From Roseibium sediminicola (lineage in GTDB: Bacteria > Pseudomonadota > Alphaproteobacteria > Rhizobiales > Stappiaceae): DNA of 64,000 bases. A model generated the notes under the pieces. That model was given only the letters and a program-made list of their open reading frames with translations. It did not search any database and was not told the DNA's origin. Location of the stretch: contig NZ_JALNMJ010000018.1 of assembly GCF_023156505.1 (NCBI RefSeq), forward strand, positions 1 to 64,000, written 5' to 3'. Every line of letters begins with the position of its first letter. Position 1 is the stretch's first letter. Position numbers and translations under genes: made by a program. Shown here in pieces: positions 7,290-15,974 of this stretch.

Positions 7290-9308
7290 TCAGTCCTGGC
7301 CAGCGCCTTCGGGCGGAGTGGCCGCGACGAGCGGTATGCCGAGCGAGAACCTTGTGCCGCTGCCCGGCAGCGACGCGGCATCGAGCGATAACCCGTGCCC
7401 CGCGGCGAGTTCGGCGCAGATGGCGAGCCCGAGGCCGTGCCCTTCGCTGCCCTCGCCCGATTGCCAGGCTTGGCGATAGCGGTTGAGATCCTCGGCGCTC
7501 ATGCCGGGCCCGGTGTCGAGGACCTGGATCTCGATCCGGCCGCCCCGCCGCCTCACTCCCGCCAGCACCTTGCCCTTGTCTGTGTATTTGATGGCATTCG
7601 ACACCAGGTTCGAAACGATCCGCATCAGGGCCAGGGGCTGAACAGAGACCAGAGCACTGGAATTGACGACCTTGAGGGACAGTCCCTTGATCCGGGCTTC
7701 ATCGCCGAACATCTGACCGACAGTGTCGAGGATTAGGGAGACGCTATAGGGCTCGGCTTCTGACTGCACGGTGTCCCTATTGTCTTTGGCGCTTTCGCCG
7801 GCCGCTTCAATTTGTGCTTCGTCCAGATGGCTGAGGGCCAGGTCCTGAATGTAGTCGAAGGCTTCCTGGAGGCGTGCGCGCGTCGCGCCCGGATCGTCGC
7901 GTGTCATCGCCTCCACGCTCATGCGCAAGGCACTCAGCGGCTGCTTGATGTCATGGGACATGGACGCCAACTGAAGCTGCCGCTTGTCGGCAAGGTCGCG
8001 AACACGGGAATAGTTCTGTTCCGCCTTCAGGAGTTCCTGTGTGACGGCGGCTTCCTTCCGCACCGCCTCGATTTCCCGGGCGAGCGCATCGGCATGTTCG
8101 CGGCGCAGCTCGATCAGGCCGGTGGAGAGGCCAGCCATGACGCCGAAGGCGAGCGTCGCGTAGACGCCCTTGATAAACCAGGGAATGGAGATGTCACCGA
8201 CACCTGTTCTGGCGATTGCAAGGACCACGACCGCGGAGAAGCCAAGCACCGTCACCAGCGTGACCCAGCGCACCACACGTCTTCTGGCACCGTCAAAAGC
8301 ATCCCACTGGAAGACGCAATAGACCTGGGTGGCAAACATGGCGGCCATCAGCAGGTAGCTCAGCGGCGCAACGATCTCCGCCGGAAGCACAAACACCAGG
8401 GCAATGCTGGCAAGCACAGCAGCTGACAGCGCGTAGAACAGCCGTACATGTTTCTGCTCACTGGAATAGCGCCGGATCGACAGGCCCGCCGTGAAAAATC
8501 CTTCCGCGATCAGGATCAGAAAAAGAACAAGACCAACTGGCAAGTGCCAGTCGGGATGGTCCGGATAGAGCCAGCGGAACGGAAAATTATCCAGATAGGC
8601 GACGAAGCCCAGGCCGAGCAGCAGCAGCAACGCATAGGCGAATTCGACGAGGCTGCGCATGGCCAGGCTGAAGACAAAGAAGAACAGCAGGCAGGCGCCG
8701 AGAAAAGCATAGAATCCGGCCAGTTTCAGCACATCGGCAAAGGCGGCTGCTAGATGTTCCGATGGCTCTTCGAGCGCGAAATTGGCCTCCTCGATCGCGC
8801 CATGGACCATCCTCACGGCCAGCGTGGCACGTTCCCCCGGCACCAGCGTGACCGGCGCACTGCGCAGCCGGGTCAGGCTGTAGTCCCTTGCGGAAAACGG
8901 CAAGCGGATATCATGGGCAAGCAGCTGCTCGCTCTTTCCGCCGGCGCGCAAGAGATAGACCTCGAGCGCGATCAGTCCATGAATACCGGACGTCAGGATC
9001 CAGCTGTGTTCACTCTCCTCACCGACAGTCTCGCGCGCCTCGATGTCGACCAGCCCCCAGATGGCCTGGTAGGGCACGACGGCGGCTCCGGCCGCCTGGA
9101 AATCCGGCGTGAGGTCACCGCGCCGATGGCGGTGTTGCAGATCCTGCAGCGTTTCCCGGGTGTCGGGAGCGAACCGCATTGCGCCCGCGACATCAATGAC
9201 CTTGGCAGACGGATCGAGCATCAACGGCTTCTGTGCCTGCGCACTGCCGGGGAGCATGGTGAAGAGAAGGCTCAAGCAGACCAGAAGATATGTTATGACT
9301 GCTTTCAC
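7290..9308 (-). CDS. 7TMR-DISM sensor histidine kinase
   Basis: From a GTG at 9308 (AAGGG six bases upstream) the protein has 672 residues. It starts with a signal peptide ending GSAQA, then a periplasmic beta-rich DISM-type sensor domain (about 30-185) and seven membrane helices (about 195-400). A coiled linker leads to HisKA with SMSHDIKQPL (phospho-acceptor His near 452) and an HATPase with NLVSNAIKYT, LDTGPGM and GHGLGLAI. It would sense an extracellular, possibly carbohydrate-like, signal and phosphorylate the divergent response regulator 33 bases away. An ATG further upstream (9362) is possible but would disrupt the signal peptide. Confidence 0.85.
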   Translation of the reverse strand: MKAVITYLLVCLSLLFTMLPGSAQAQKPLMLDPSAKVIDVAGAMRFAPDTRETLQDLQHRHRRGDLTPDFQAAGAAVVPYQAIWGLVDIEARETVGEESEHSWILTSGIHGLIALEVYLLRAGGKSEQLLAHDIRLPFSARDYSLTRLRSAPVTLVPGERATLAVRMVHGAIEEANFALEEPSEHLAAAFADVLKLAGFYAFLGACLLFFFVFSLAMRSLVEFAYALLLLLGLGFVAYLDNFPFRWLYPDHPDWHLPVGLVLFLILIAEGFFTAGLSIRRYSSEQKHVRLFYALSAAVLASIALVFVLPAEIVAPLSYLLMAAMFATQVYCVFQWDAFDGARRRVVRWVTLVTVLGFSAVVVLAIARTGVGDISIPWFIKGVYATLAFGVMAGLSTGLIELRREHADALAREIEAVRKEAAVTQELLKAEQNYSRVRDLADKRQLQLASMSHDIKQPLSALRMSVEAMTRDDPGATRARLQEAFDYIQDLALSHLDEAQIEAAGESAKDNRDTVQSEAEPYSVSLILDTVGQMFGDEARIKGLSLKVVNSSALVSVQPLALMRIVSNLVSNAIKYTDKGKVLAGVRRRGGRIEIQVLDTGPGMSAEDLNRYRQAWQSGEGSEGHGLGLAICAELAAGHGLSLDAASLPGSGTRFSLGIPLVAATPPEGAGQD

Positions 9309-9341
9309 GCCGTGCCCTTCATCCGTTTGGTCGAGCTTATC

Positions 9342-9995
9342 GTGCAAGAGCCCCGCTTTCATGCCGTAATTGCAGACGACCATGCAATTGTCCGTGCCGG
9401 TCTGCGCATTGCCCTGGAAACCCCGGGAACCGTCGTTTCAGAGGGGATTGCGGTGGTCGCGGAGGCAAATGACGGCCTGCAAGCGATAGCGGCCGTGCGC
9501 CGGCACCGCCCGTCCCTACTCCTTCTGGATGTTCAGATGCCGCTTGCGGGCGGACTGGAGGTTTTCGTCGAGGCCAGGCGCTGGTCGCCGGACACGAGGG
9601 TCGTCATCCTGACCGGCGTGTCATCGGTGGGGAAAATCGGTGAACTCGTCGCCAGCGGGGTCGATGGCCTGTTCTCGAAAAGCGAGGACCACGACGAGCT
9701 GATTGCCAAGCTCCCCAATATCTTGAGCGGACAACGTCACATCGCGGGCCGGTTCGAGGAGATGCTGCGGGATGCACCTGCCCCACCTTTGCTGTCGGAC
9801 CGCGAGCGCCAGACGCTCAATCTGATCGTTTCCGGCCGGTCGAACAGGGAGATCGGCGAGACCCTCGGCATCAGCGCCAAAACGGTCGACCGGCATCGCA
9901 CCAACCTGATGAAGAAACTCGATGTGCATTCGGTGGCGCAGCTGATCGCCTATGCGCTGCGCGAAGGTCTGATCGACCCGTCCGTGGAATTGTGA
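9342..9995 (+). CDS. NarL/LuxR-type response regulator
   Basis: From the GTG at 9342 the protein has 217 residues. The receiver domain shows the acidic pair in VIADDHAIV, the phospho-acceptor in LLLLDVQMP (D63) and the conserved Lys in FSKSED. The C-terminal LuxR HTH shows LLSDRERQTLNLIVSG and GISAKTVDRHRTNLMKKL. It is divergently paired with the 7TMR-DISM kinase and should act as its DNA-binding partner. The start is uncertain: another in-frame GTG at 9312 is possible, but residues before QEPRFHAVI do not belong to the receiver fold. The targets are unknown; the adjacent hlyC/RTX operon is a candidate by position. Confidence 0.85.
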   Translation: MQEPRFHAVIADDHAIVRAGLRIALETPGTVVSEGIAVVAEANDGLQAIAAVRRHRPSLLLLDVQMPLAGGLEVFVEARRWSPDTRVVILTGVSSVGKIGELVASGVDGLFSKSEDHDELIAKLPNILSGQRHIAGRFEEMLRDAPAPPLLSDRERQTLNLIVSGRSNREIGETLGISAKTVDRHRTNLMKKLDVHSVAQLIAYALREGLIDPSVEL

Positions 9996-10015
9996 CTGCA
10001 ACTGTTTACAGAGAA

Positions 10016-10042
10016 GGCAGCCGGTCCTTTCAACCGGCTGCC
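10016..10042. terminator. hairpin between convergent response regulator and TRAP operon
   Basis: GGCAGCCGGT and ACCGGCTGCC form a perfect 10-bp stem with a 7-base loop between two convergent genes. Flanking T-tracts are weak on both sides, so it may act as a bidirectional terminator or a 3'-end stabiliser. Confidence 0.6.
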
Positions 10043-10061
10043 TGTCGTTGTCTCAGCGCCC

Positions 10062-11126
10062 TCAGATCCGCTGGGTGAAGGTTGCCGCCTTCACCTGGAT
10101 CGCATAGTCCTTGGCAAGCTCAAGGAATGCGTCGTAGCTCTTCTGCACTTCGGCGAATTTTGGATTGGCCGAAGCGTTTTCGGCCATCACCTCGGCGACA
10201 GCCGGCTTCAAGGCGGCTATGACGTCGTCCGGGAAGGCCGCGAAGGTGACGCCGTCATCCTTCAGCTTCTTCATGGCCACGGCGTTGTAATAGTCGAACT
10301 GGGCCGTGGTCTCGACAGAGGCTGCTTCGGCCGCATTGGCAATGATCGCCTGCAGATTGGCCGGCAGGCTGTCATAGGCGTCCTTATTGACCACGATCTC
10401 CAGAGCGGCGGAGGGTTCGTGGAAGGCGGGCACATAGCAGTATTTGGCGACTTTCTGCAGACCGAATGCCTGGTCCAGCATCGGACCGACCCATTCGGCG
10501 GCATCGATGGCGCCAGACTGGAAGGCCGGGAAGATTTCCGGAGGCGGCAGCAGCACCGCGTTGACGCCGAGCTTGCGCATGGCTTCGCCGCCAAGGCCGG
10601 CAATGCGCATGTTGAGACCAGCCAGATCGTTGAGGCTTTCGACCGGCTTCTTGAACCAGCCGGCTGCCTGGACGCCGGAACTGCCGGAATAGAACGGCTT
10701 CAGGCCGCGCTCTGCGTAAATGCTGTCCCAAAGATCCTGGCCGCCGCCGTAGCGCAGCCATGCGGTTGTCTCGACCGCGGTCATGCCGAAGGGAACGGCG
10801 GAAAAGAAATGCAGCGCCGAGTTCTTTGAGGCTGCGTAATAAGGCGTTGAGTGACCAATCTCGGCCGTGCCCTGTTCGACCGCGTCCTCGACACCGAAGG
10901 GGGGCACCAGTTCGCCGCCCGAAAACACTTTGAAGGTCAGCTGCCCGTCGGACATCGCCGCCACCCGGTCAGCAAAGGTGGTCACGTTGGTGCCGACGCC
11001 GGGCGCCTTGGCCGGGAACGAAGTTGGAAGTTTCCACTCGATCTTACCCTGGGCAATCGCCGGGGCGGCCAACAGGCTGGCAGGCGCGGCGACCGCGCCC
11101 GCTTTCAGGAAATCGCGTCTCTTCAT
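10062..11126 (-). CDS. TRAP transporter substrate-binding protein (DctP family)
   Basis: This 354-residue periplasmic protein starts with a twin-arginine-like leader, KRRDFLKAG, ending PAIAQG. The DctP fold has WKLPTSFPA at the start, SGSSGVQAAGWF in the middle and the signature GAIDAAEWVGPMLD with the conserved ligand-facing region. The family binds organic acids and passes them to the DctQM membrane complex; similarity of the opening segment to the 2-oxoacid/monocarboxylate group (TakP-like) is an impression only. The ATG at 11126 starts the leader. It is the last gene of dctQ-dctM-dctP, 14 bases after dctM. Confidence 0.88.
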   Translation of the reverse strand: MKRRDFLKAGAVAAPASLLAAPAIAQGKIEWKLPTSFPAKAPGVGTNVTTFADRVAAMSDGQLTFKVFSGGELVPPFGVEDAVEQGTAEIGHSTPYYAASKNSALHFFSAVPFGMTAVETTAWLRYGGGQDLWDSIYAERGLKPFYSGSSGVQAAGWFKKPVESLNDLAGLNMRIAGLGGEAMRKLGVNAVLLPPPEIFPAFQSGAIDAAEWVGPMLDQAFGLQKVAKYCYVPAFHEPSAALEIVVNKDAYDSLPANLQAIIANAAEAASVETTAQFDYYNAVAMKKLKDDGVTFAAFPDDVIAALKPAVAEVMAENASANPKFAEVQKSYDAFLELAKDYAIQVKAATFTQRI

Positions 11127-11140
11127 GGTACTCCTCCACA

Positions 11141-12706
11141 TTATCTGAACAGAATCTCAGGCAGGAACGTCGCCAGTGCCGGAAAGGCCGCGACCAATCC
11201 CAGCGCCAGCAGCTGGATGACAACAAACGGAATCACCGAAACATAGATATCCGACGTGCGGATTTCAGGCGGCGCAACCGACCGGAAATAAAAGAGCGCA
11301 AACCCGAAGGGCGGCGTCAAGAAGGATGTTTGCAGGTTCAGCGCGATCAGGACTGCGAACCAGACCGGTGAGATGTCCGACTGCAGGATGATCGGGCCGA
11401 CAATCGGCACGACGATGAAGATGATCTCGACGAATTCCAGGATGAAGCCGAGCAGGAAGATGACCAGCATGGTCAAGACCAGCATTCCCAAGGCGCCTCC
11501 CGGAAGAGAGGTGAGCAGTTCCGCCACATGTTCGTCGCCATTGAAGCCGCGGAACACTAACGACAGGATGCTGGCCGCCATGACGATGCCGAAAATCATC
11601 CCGGTTATGGTCACGGTTTCCCTTAGCGCCGGCAGCAGAATGCCACCGCGCAGCAAGGACCCGGAAGCAGCAAGCAGCAACAGGAAGGCCGTCCCGGTCA
11701 GCACCAGGGACAGCAGGGTCATGGCTGACCAGCTGACCTGCCCTCCTTCGAAATCGAGACCGAACAGCCCGGCCTGACGCAAGACAAGAAGCAGCACCGC
11801 CAGACCGGCGCAAGCCATGGCCACGCGCGCCATCGCGCCGCCCCGGTTTGCGGCCGCAATCAGGATGGCACCGGCCACGCCCACGCTGGCGGCCTCCGTC
11901 GGGGTCGCAATGCCCACCAGAATGCTGCCGAGCACCGCCACGATCAGCCCCAGGGTCGGCGCAATGTCGCGGATCAGTTCTATGGCAGAAACGGAGCGTT
12001 GCGAAGACTTCCGCCCGGTATCACGCCCCTGCCCCGACCGGCGCAGCCGGAGCAATACGTAAGCGCCGTAAAGGGCAACGAGCAGCAAGCCGGGCAACAG
12101 CGCGCCGGCGAAGAGGTCGCCGACCGTCACCGGATCGGGCGCGAAGTTACCGGCCTCCTGCTGCGCCTCGAAATAGGCGTTGGAGACCTGGTCTCCCAGA
12201 AGGATCAGCACGATCGAGGGCGGGATGATCTGACCGAGCGTGCCGCTGGCGCAGATCAGGCCGCTGCTCATGTGTTTGTTGACGCCGGCCGACAGCAGCG
12301 CCGGCAGCGTGATCGTGCCGAGCATGACGATGGTTGCGCCGATAATCCCGGTCGAAGCCGCAATCAGCGCGCTGACCAGAACCACGGAAAGCGCGAGCGC
12401 CGCCTGGTGCCCTCCCAGGGCCGCCGACAGGCTTTTGAGCATGCGTTCCGCCTGGCTGGATTTCTCCAGGACCAGTCCCATGAAGACAAAGAGCGGAACC
12501 GCCAGGAGCAGCGGATTGGACATGATGCCGAACACTCGCTGCGGCACCGCCTGGAAATAGAGAAGATCGAATGCGCCCAGCGAAGCCGCCGCAAGCGCGA
12601 CCAGTGTCGGCGCCCCAGCAATAGCCAGCAGAACAGGCACACCGCTCAGGATGCAAGCGAAGACCGACACGGCCATGATGATGAGCCAGACAATATCCAT
12701 GCTCAT
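11141..12706 (-). CDS. TRAP transporter large permease (DctM family)
   Basis: The 521-residue protein has more than ten membrane helices and the DctM landmarks: GVPVLLAIAGAP near the start, the AVPLFVFMGLVLEKSS helix, SGTLGQIIPPSIVLILLGD, and late DISPVWFAVLIALNLQTSFLTPP. It forms the sodium-driven substrate channel with DctQ in the inner membrane. It is longer than a typical DctM (about 430) because of an extra hydrophobic insert around residues 290-370. The ATG at 12706 overlaps the dctQ stop by four bases (ATGA), showing translational coupling. Confidence 0.9.
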   Translation of the reverse strand: MSMDIVWLIIMAVSVFACILSGVPVLLAIAGAPTLVALAAASLGAFDLLYFQAVPQRVFGIMSNPLLLAVPLFVFMGLVLEKSSQAERMLKSLSAALGGHQAALALSVVLVSALIAASTGIIGATIVMLGTITLPALLSAGVNKHMSSGLICASGTLGQIIPPSIVLILLGDQVSNAYFEAQQEAGNFAPDPVTVGDLFAGALLPGLLLVALYGAYVLLRLRRSGQGRDTGRKSSQRSVSAIELIRDIAPTLGLIVAVLGSILVGIATPTEAASVGVAGAILIAAANRGGAMARVAMACAGLAVLLLVLRQAGLFGLDFEGGQVSWSAMTLLSLVLTGTAFLLLLAASGSLLRGGILLPALRETVTITGMIFGIVMAASILSLVFRGFNGDEHVAELLTSLPGGALGMLVLTMLVIFLLGFILEFVEIIFIVVPIVGPIILQSDISPVWFAVLIALNLQTSFLTPPFGFALFYFRSVAPPEIRTSDIYVSVIPFVVIQLLALGLVAAFPALATFLPEILFR

Positions 12707-13176
12707 GAACGCGGCCGCCTGAGAACGCCGATAAGCCGCTGCAGCACAAACAGAACCACAAGCGCCGGCAGGATCAGGAGGCAGGTTTTGACAAGAAAAA
12801 GCCCCGGCAGGCCACCGGTTTCGGGAGAACCTTCCAGGATTTCCCAGGAACTGCGTACCAGCGGATAGGCTGTCCACAGCATCAGGCAGAACACCGGCAG
12901 CGCAAGCAGGAGATCTCCAGCAGCGTCGATTGTCCGGTTGGTCCAATCGCTCCAGGTCTGCCGGAAGACATCGACACGCACATGCTTGTCGGCATCGAAG
13001 GCAACGGCAACGGACAGGGCAACCAGAGCGGCGAAGGCATAATTCACGCCGTCCTGGATTTCCAGGAACCCGACGCCGAGCAGATAGCGCATGAGCACCA
13101 TTGCCAGCTGCCCTAAAAAGACAAGGGCGGCAAACCCCATGCAGAGCCACCGAATGGTCTGAAAAATCCCTTGCAT
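12703..13176 (-). CDS. TRAP transporter small permease (DctQ family)
   Basis: The 157-residue protein has four membrane helices and the DctQ hallmarks MRYLLGVGFLEIQDGVNYAF and AFDADKHVRVDVF, the conserved ...HVRVD segment after the second helix. It pairs with DctM to form the TRAP membrane unit. The start at 13176 (MQGIFQTI) is chosen because a GGAGACAGG sequence precedes it; an upstream extension lacks membrane character. It is the first gene of the operon. Confidence 0.88.
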   Translation of the reverse strand: MQGIFQTIRWLCMGFAALVFLGQLAMVLMRYLLGVGFLEIQDGVNYAFAALVALSVAVAFDADKHVRVDVFRQTWSDWTNRTIDAAGDLLLALPVFCLMLWTAYPLVRSSWEILEGSPETGGLPGLFLVKTCLLILPALVVLFVLQRLIGVLRRPRS

Positions 13177-13568
13177 CAAATGGCCTGTCTCCAAGGACGG
13201 AATCCGTGTTTCGGCAAAAATATCCGTTCCGACAATGATTTGCCAGAAATTCCGCTTGGAAAGCTGTGCAAGCTTTTTGCGCATCCAGAAGGATTTTGGG
13301 CGACTGCCTCGCTGTATTTTTCAATCGCGGCCGGCGACCGTTGCCGCTGATGCCCCCTGTCAATCCCGTCAGGTTTTCCAACAGAATAAACTGCGCACAA
13401 GCTTCTTTGTCGCAGGCGGGCAAAAGCATTGCGGCAATGCAGCAAATGCGATAGGCGGGTGTCCTCTTCCGCTTTCAGGGCTCTGGTGTCCGGCTGCAAT
13501 CCTCCCGCGGTCCGGACACGGTTTCAGGGCGCTGACCATTCTGCCTTAAGCCAATTCCGGAGTGAGAG
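13177..13568. other. intergenic region between TRAP operon and peroxiredoxin
   Basis: This 392-base gap separates two divergent transcription units and must hold both promoters. No gene, repeat or convincing operator palindrome was seen. A GGAGTGAG ribosome-binding site sits directly before the peroxiredoxin ATG. Confidence 0.5.
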
Positions 13569-14111
13569 ATGCTCGGCAAAAAAGTTCCGTCCGTTACCTT
13601 CCGCACGCGCGTGCGCGACGAATCCATCGAAGGCCCGAACCCGTTCCGTTGGGAAGACAAGACCAGCGACGACTATTTCAAGGGCAAAAAGGTTGTGCTG
13701 TTCTCGCTGCCGGGTGCGTTTACGCCGACTTGCTCCACCTACCAGCTGCCGGATTTCGAAAAGCTCTTCGACGAGTTCACGGCTGAAGGCATTGACGAGA
13801 TCTACTGCGTGTCCGTCAACGACGCCTTTGTCATGAATGCCTGGGCCAAAGCTCAGGGCATCGACAAGGTCAAGGTGATTCCGGACGGTTCCGGCGAGTT
13901 CACCCGCAAGATGGGCATGCTGGTCGCCAAGGACAATCTCGGCTTCGGCATGCGTTCGTGGCGTTACGGCGCGATCGTCAACGATGGCCAGGTCGAGCAG
14001 TGGTTCGAGGAAGAAGGCTTCTCCGACAACTGTGAAAGCGATCCCTACGGCGTCTCCTCTCCGCAGAACATTCTGGAAAAGCTGCGCGACGCCAAAGTGC
14101 AGGCTGCCTGA
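13569..14111 (+). CDS. atypical 2-Cys peroxiredoxin (Prx5/redoxin type)
   Basis: The 180-residue thioredoxin-fold protein reduces hydroperoxides in the cytoplasm. The peroxidatic site PGAFTPTCS (C55) is intact, with the supporting WRYGAIV segment carrying the conserved Arg. A second Cys in SDNCESDPYG could be the resolving residue. Length and layout fit the Prx5 group rather than AhpC. It is monocistronic with GGAGTGAGAG before the start and an intrinsic terminator shared with the convergent downstream gene. Confidence 0.9.
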   Translation: MLGKKVPSVTFRTRVRDESIEGPNPFRWEDKTSDDYFKGKKVVLFSLPGAFTPTCSTYQLPDFEKLFDEFTAEGIDEIYCVSVNDAFVMNAWAKAQGIDKVKVIPDGSGEFTRKMGMLVAKDNLGFGMRSWRYGAIVNDGQVEQWFEEEGFSDNCESDPYGVSSPQNILEKLRDAKVQAA

Positions 14112-14137
14112 TTTTCCGGCCCCTTCCAAAAACGAAG

Positions 14138-14163
14138 AGCCCGGCAATTGGCTGGGCTTTTTT
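14138..14163. terminator. intrinsic terminator of the peroxiredoxin gene
   Basis: AGCCCGGC pairs with GCTGGGCT (one G-U) around a five-base loop and is followed by a run of six T on the plus strand. It lies between convergent genes; the minus-strand side lacks a good T-tract. Confidence 0.8.
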
Positions 14164-14189
14164 CGTTTCTGCTGCCGGTCGGCCGGCGC

Positions 14190-15197
14190 TCAGAACACCT
14201 GGTCGCAACCTTCGATTTCCGTCACGGGTTCGATTTTCAGATGACCTGACGCGAGCTCCTCCTTGGTCTCATTGACCTTCCCTTCAATGTCGGCCACCAG
14301 CGCCTTGTTATACTGGTCGACGGACCAGTCGACGCCGTTGTCGCTGACGGACATTGTCAGGACACCCGCTTCCCAGGTGCCCTTGGACACCGCTTCCCAT
14401 GTCGAAAAGGCAGCCTCGTCCACGCGCTTTAACGCGCTGGTCAGGACCGTTCCGGGAATGAAGTCGTTCCGGTTGGCGTCCACCATGATGACATGCGCAC
14501 CGGCTCCTTCCGCGGCCTTTGCGACACCTTCCGCCGCAAGGCCCGCCGGAGCAAAGATGACGTCGACCCCTTCGGCCAGCATCTTCTCGGCGATCTGCTT
14601 GCCGCCAATTATGTCCCGGAACGCGCTGATGTCGGCACCGACGAAGGCGGCAACCACCTGGGTCTGGCTGTTCGCATGTTTCGCACCGGCGGCAAAACCG
14701 CACATGAAGCGGCGCACCGGTGGAATATCCGTTCCACCGATGGTTCCGACCTTGCCGGTCCTGGATTTCAATCCGGCAACATAGCCGGCGATGAAGCCGC
14801 TTTGTTGTTCCGAAAACAGAATGGACCTCACATTGGGCAGATCGGCAACCATTCCATCAATCAAGGTGAAGCTGACATCCGGAAACTCGACCGCCGCCGT
14901 TCTGACCGCGTTCGTGTTGGCGAAGCCCAGGGTCACCAGATGATTGGCGCCCCGTTTGGCGAGCATGCGCAGCACGTTGAGCGTCTCTTCCTCATCCACG
15001 GTCACCCATTCGTCGATGTCCAGGCCGAAATCGCCGATCGCACGGGATGTGCCGAGATGGGCCAGTTCGTTGAAGGAACCGTCATTCTTGGTGCCGGCGA
15101 ACAGGATGGCGCCGCTCGTCTGGGCAAGCGCGGGCGTTGCCACGAAAAGGCACAGCACGCCGATAACCGCCAGCACTTGTTGTCTATTTCCAATCAT
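14190..15197 (-). CDS. BMP-family ABC transporter substrate-binding protein
   Basis: This 335-residue exported protein has a signal peptide (ending TPALAQ) and the basic membrane protein/PnrA fold: AGTKNDGSFNELAHLG, QQSGFIAGYVAGL, GTIGGTDIPPVRRF and DVIFAPAGLAAEGVAKAA. The family binds purine nucleosides or, in some cases, other small ligands for ABC import. No ATPase or permease genes are adjacent, which is unusual because bmp genes normally head a four-gene operon. It is convergent with the peroxiredoxin gene. Confidence 0.85.
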   Translation of the reverse strand: MIGNRQQVLAVIGVLCLFVATPALAQTSGAILFAGTKNDGSFNELAHLGTSRAIGDFGLDIDEWVTVDEEETLNVLRMLAKRGANHLVTLGFANTNAVRTAAVEFPDVSFTLIDGMVADLPNVRSILFSEQQSGFIAGYVAGLKSRTGKVGTIGGTDIPPVRRFMCGFAAGAKHANSQTQVVAAFVGADISAFRDIIGGKQIAEKMLAEGVDVIFAPAGLAAEGVAKAAEGAGAHVIMVDANRNDFIPGTVLTSALKRVDEAAFSTWEAVSKGTWEAGVLTMSVSDNGVDWSVDQYNKALVADIEGKVNETKEELASGHLKIEPVTEIEGCDQVF

Positions 15198-15496
15198 TGG
15201 CCCGCGTTTCCAAAGGCAAATCCGGTCACCTGCAACATCAAAGGAAACGGATAGTCCGTCCGTAAGGACAGCAACAGAAAACTGTACACATCAATTCACA
15301 TTAGAAGTGTCCCCAGCCCAGAACAATGGTCACTTCCGACAAGGCCGGCCGGCCCAGAAAGTGTCGACCGGCTCGGGAGGTCGTAGTTGACCTGTCGAAA
15401 CGCAACAGGCCGTTCAACAGAAGCAATTTCCGGTGGAATTTCTTAAGATCCACGCCCCATGATTTTGAAACTCGCCCTGTTTCAGAGATGGTTCCC

Positions 15497-15820
15497 ATGA
15501 AGAACTTGAAATCCGCATTGCTGGGAATTGGCCTGCTGACCGCGGGCAGCCGGGACGCGTTCGCCCTAAACCTGGGATTTGTCAGGTTTCCGGACTGGAT
15601 GGACATCTACATTTTCTCGCAGTTCGCCATCACCTTTGTCGCCTGGCTCGGTCTGTGGGTGACCAAACCAAGAGGTGTTGCCTTCCAGGATCTGTGGAAT
15701 GTTCGGCTCTCGCCCTTGGCAAATCTCTTTCACTACACGATGGCCATTGCCTTCATCGCGGGCATGATCCTGCTGTTCTTGGGGATGGGGCTGACCCGCT
15801 ACGCGGAAGCAACGTCGTGA
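15497..15820 (+). CDS. small inner-membrane protein of unknown function
   Basis: This 107-residue protein has a hydrophobic N-terminus that could be a signal or first helix (KSALLGIGLLTAG), then two further helices (IFSQFAITFVAWLGLWV and YTMAIAFIAGMILLFLGMGL). No family is recognised. It may start at 15488 instead, in frame two codons and one Met earlier. It converges with cydX and ends 22 bases from it. Confidence 0.6.
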   Translation: MKNLKSALLGIGLLTAGSRDAFALNLGFVRFPDWMDIYIFSQFAITFVAWLGLWVTKPRGVAFQDLWNVRLSPLANLFHYTMAIAFIAGMILLFLGMGLTRYAEATS

Positions 15821-15842
15821 CCTTCGGCGTTGCAGTCCCGCA

Positions 15843-15962
15843 TTAGCGCCGCTCCTCGAGCCGCCTGCGGGCGTCCTCTGAGCGCAGCTCCAGCCACATG
15901 GCGTTCAGGATGGCCAGGCAGCAGGCCAACGGCATTCCGAGGATCCAGGCAAAATACCACAT
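15843..15962 (-). CDS. cydX: cytochrome bd oxidase small subunit CydX
   Basis: This 39-residue single-helix peptide begins MWYFAWILGMPLACCLAIL and ends with a charged tail rich in Arg and Glu. That is the standard CydX/YbgT pattern: MWYFAWILG at the N-terminus, one membrane span and a basic end. CydX stabilises the CydAB complex and its haem d site in the inner membrane. It lies 12 bases after cydB on the same strand. Confidence 0.9.
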   Translation of the reverse strand: MWYFAWILGMPLACCLAILNAMWLELRSEDARRRLEERR

Positions 15963-15974
15963 CGATTTGTCTCC

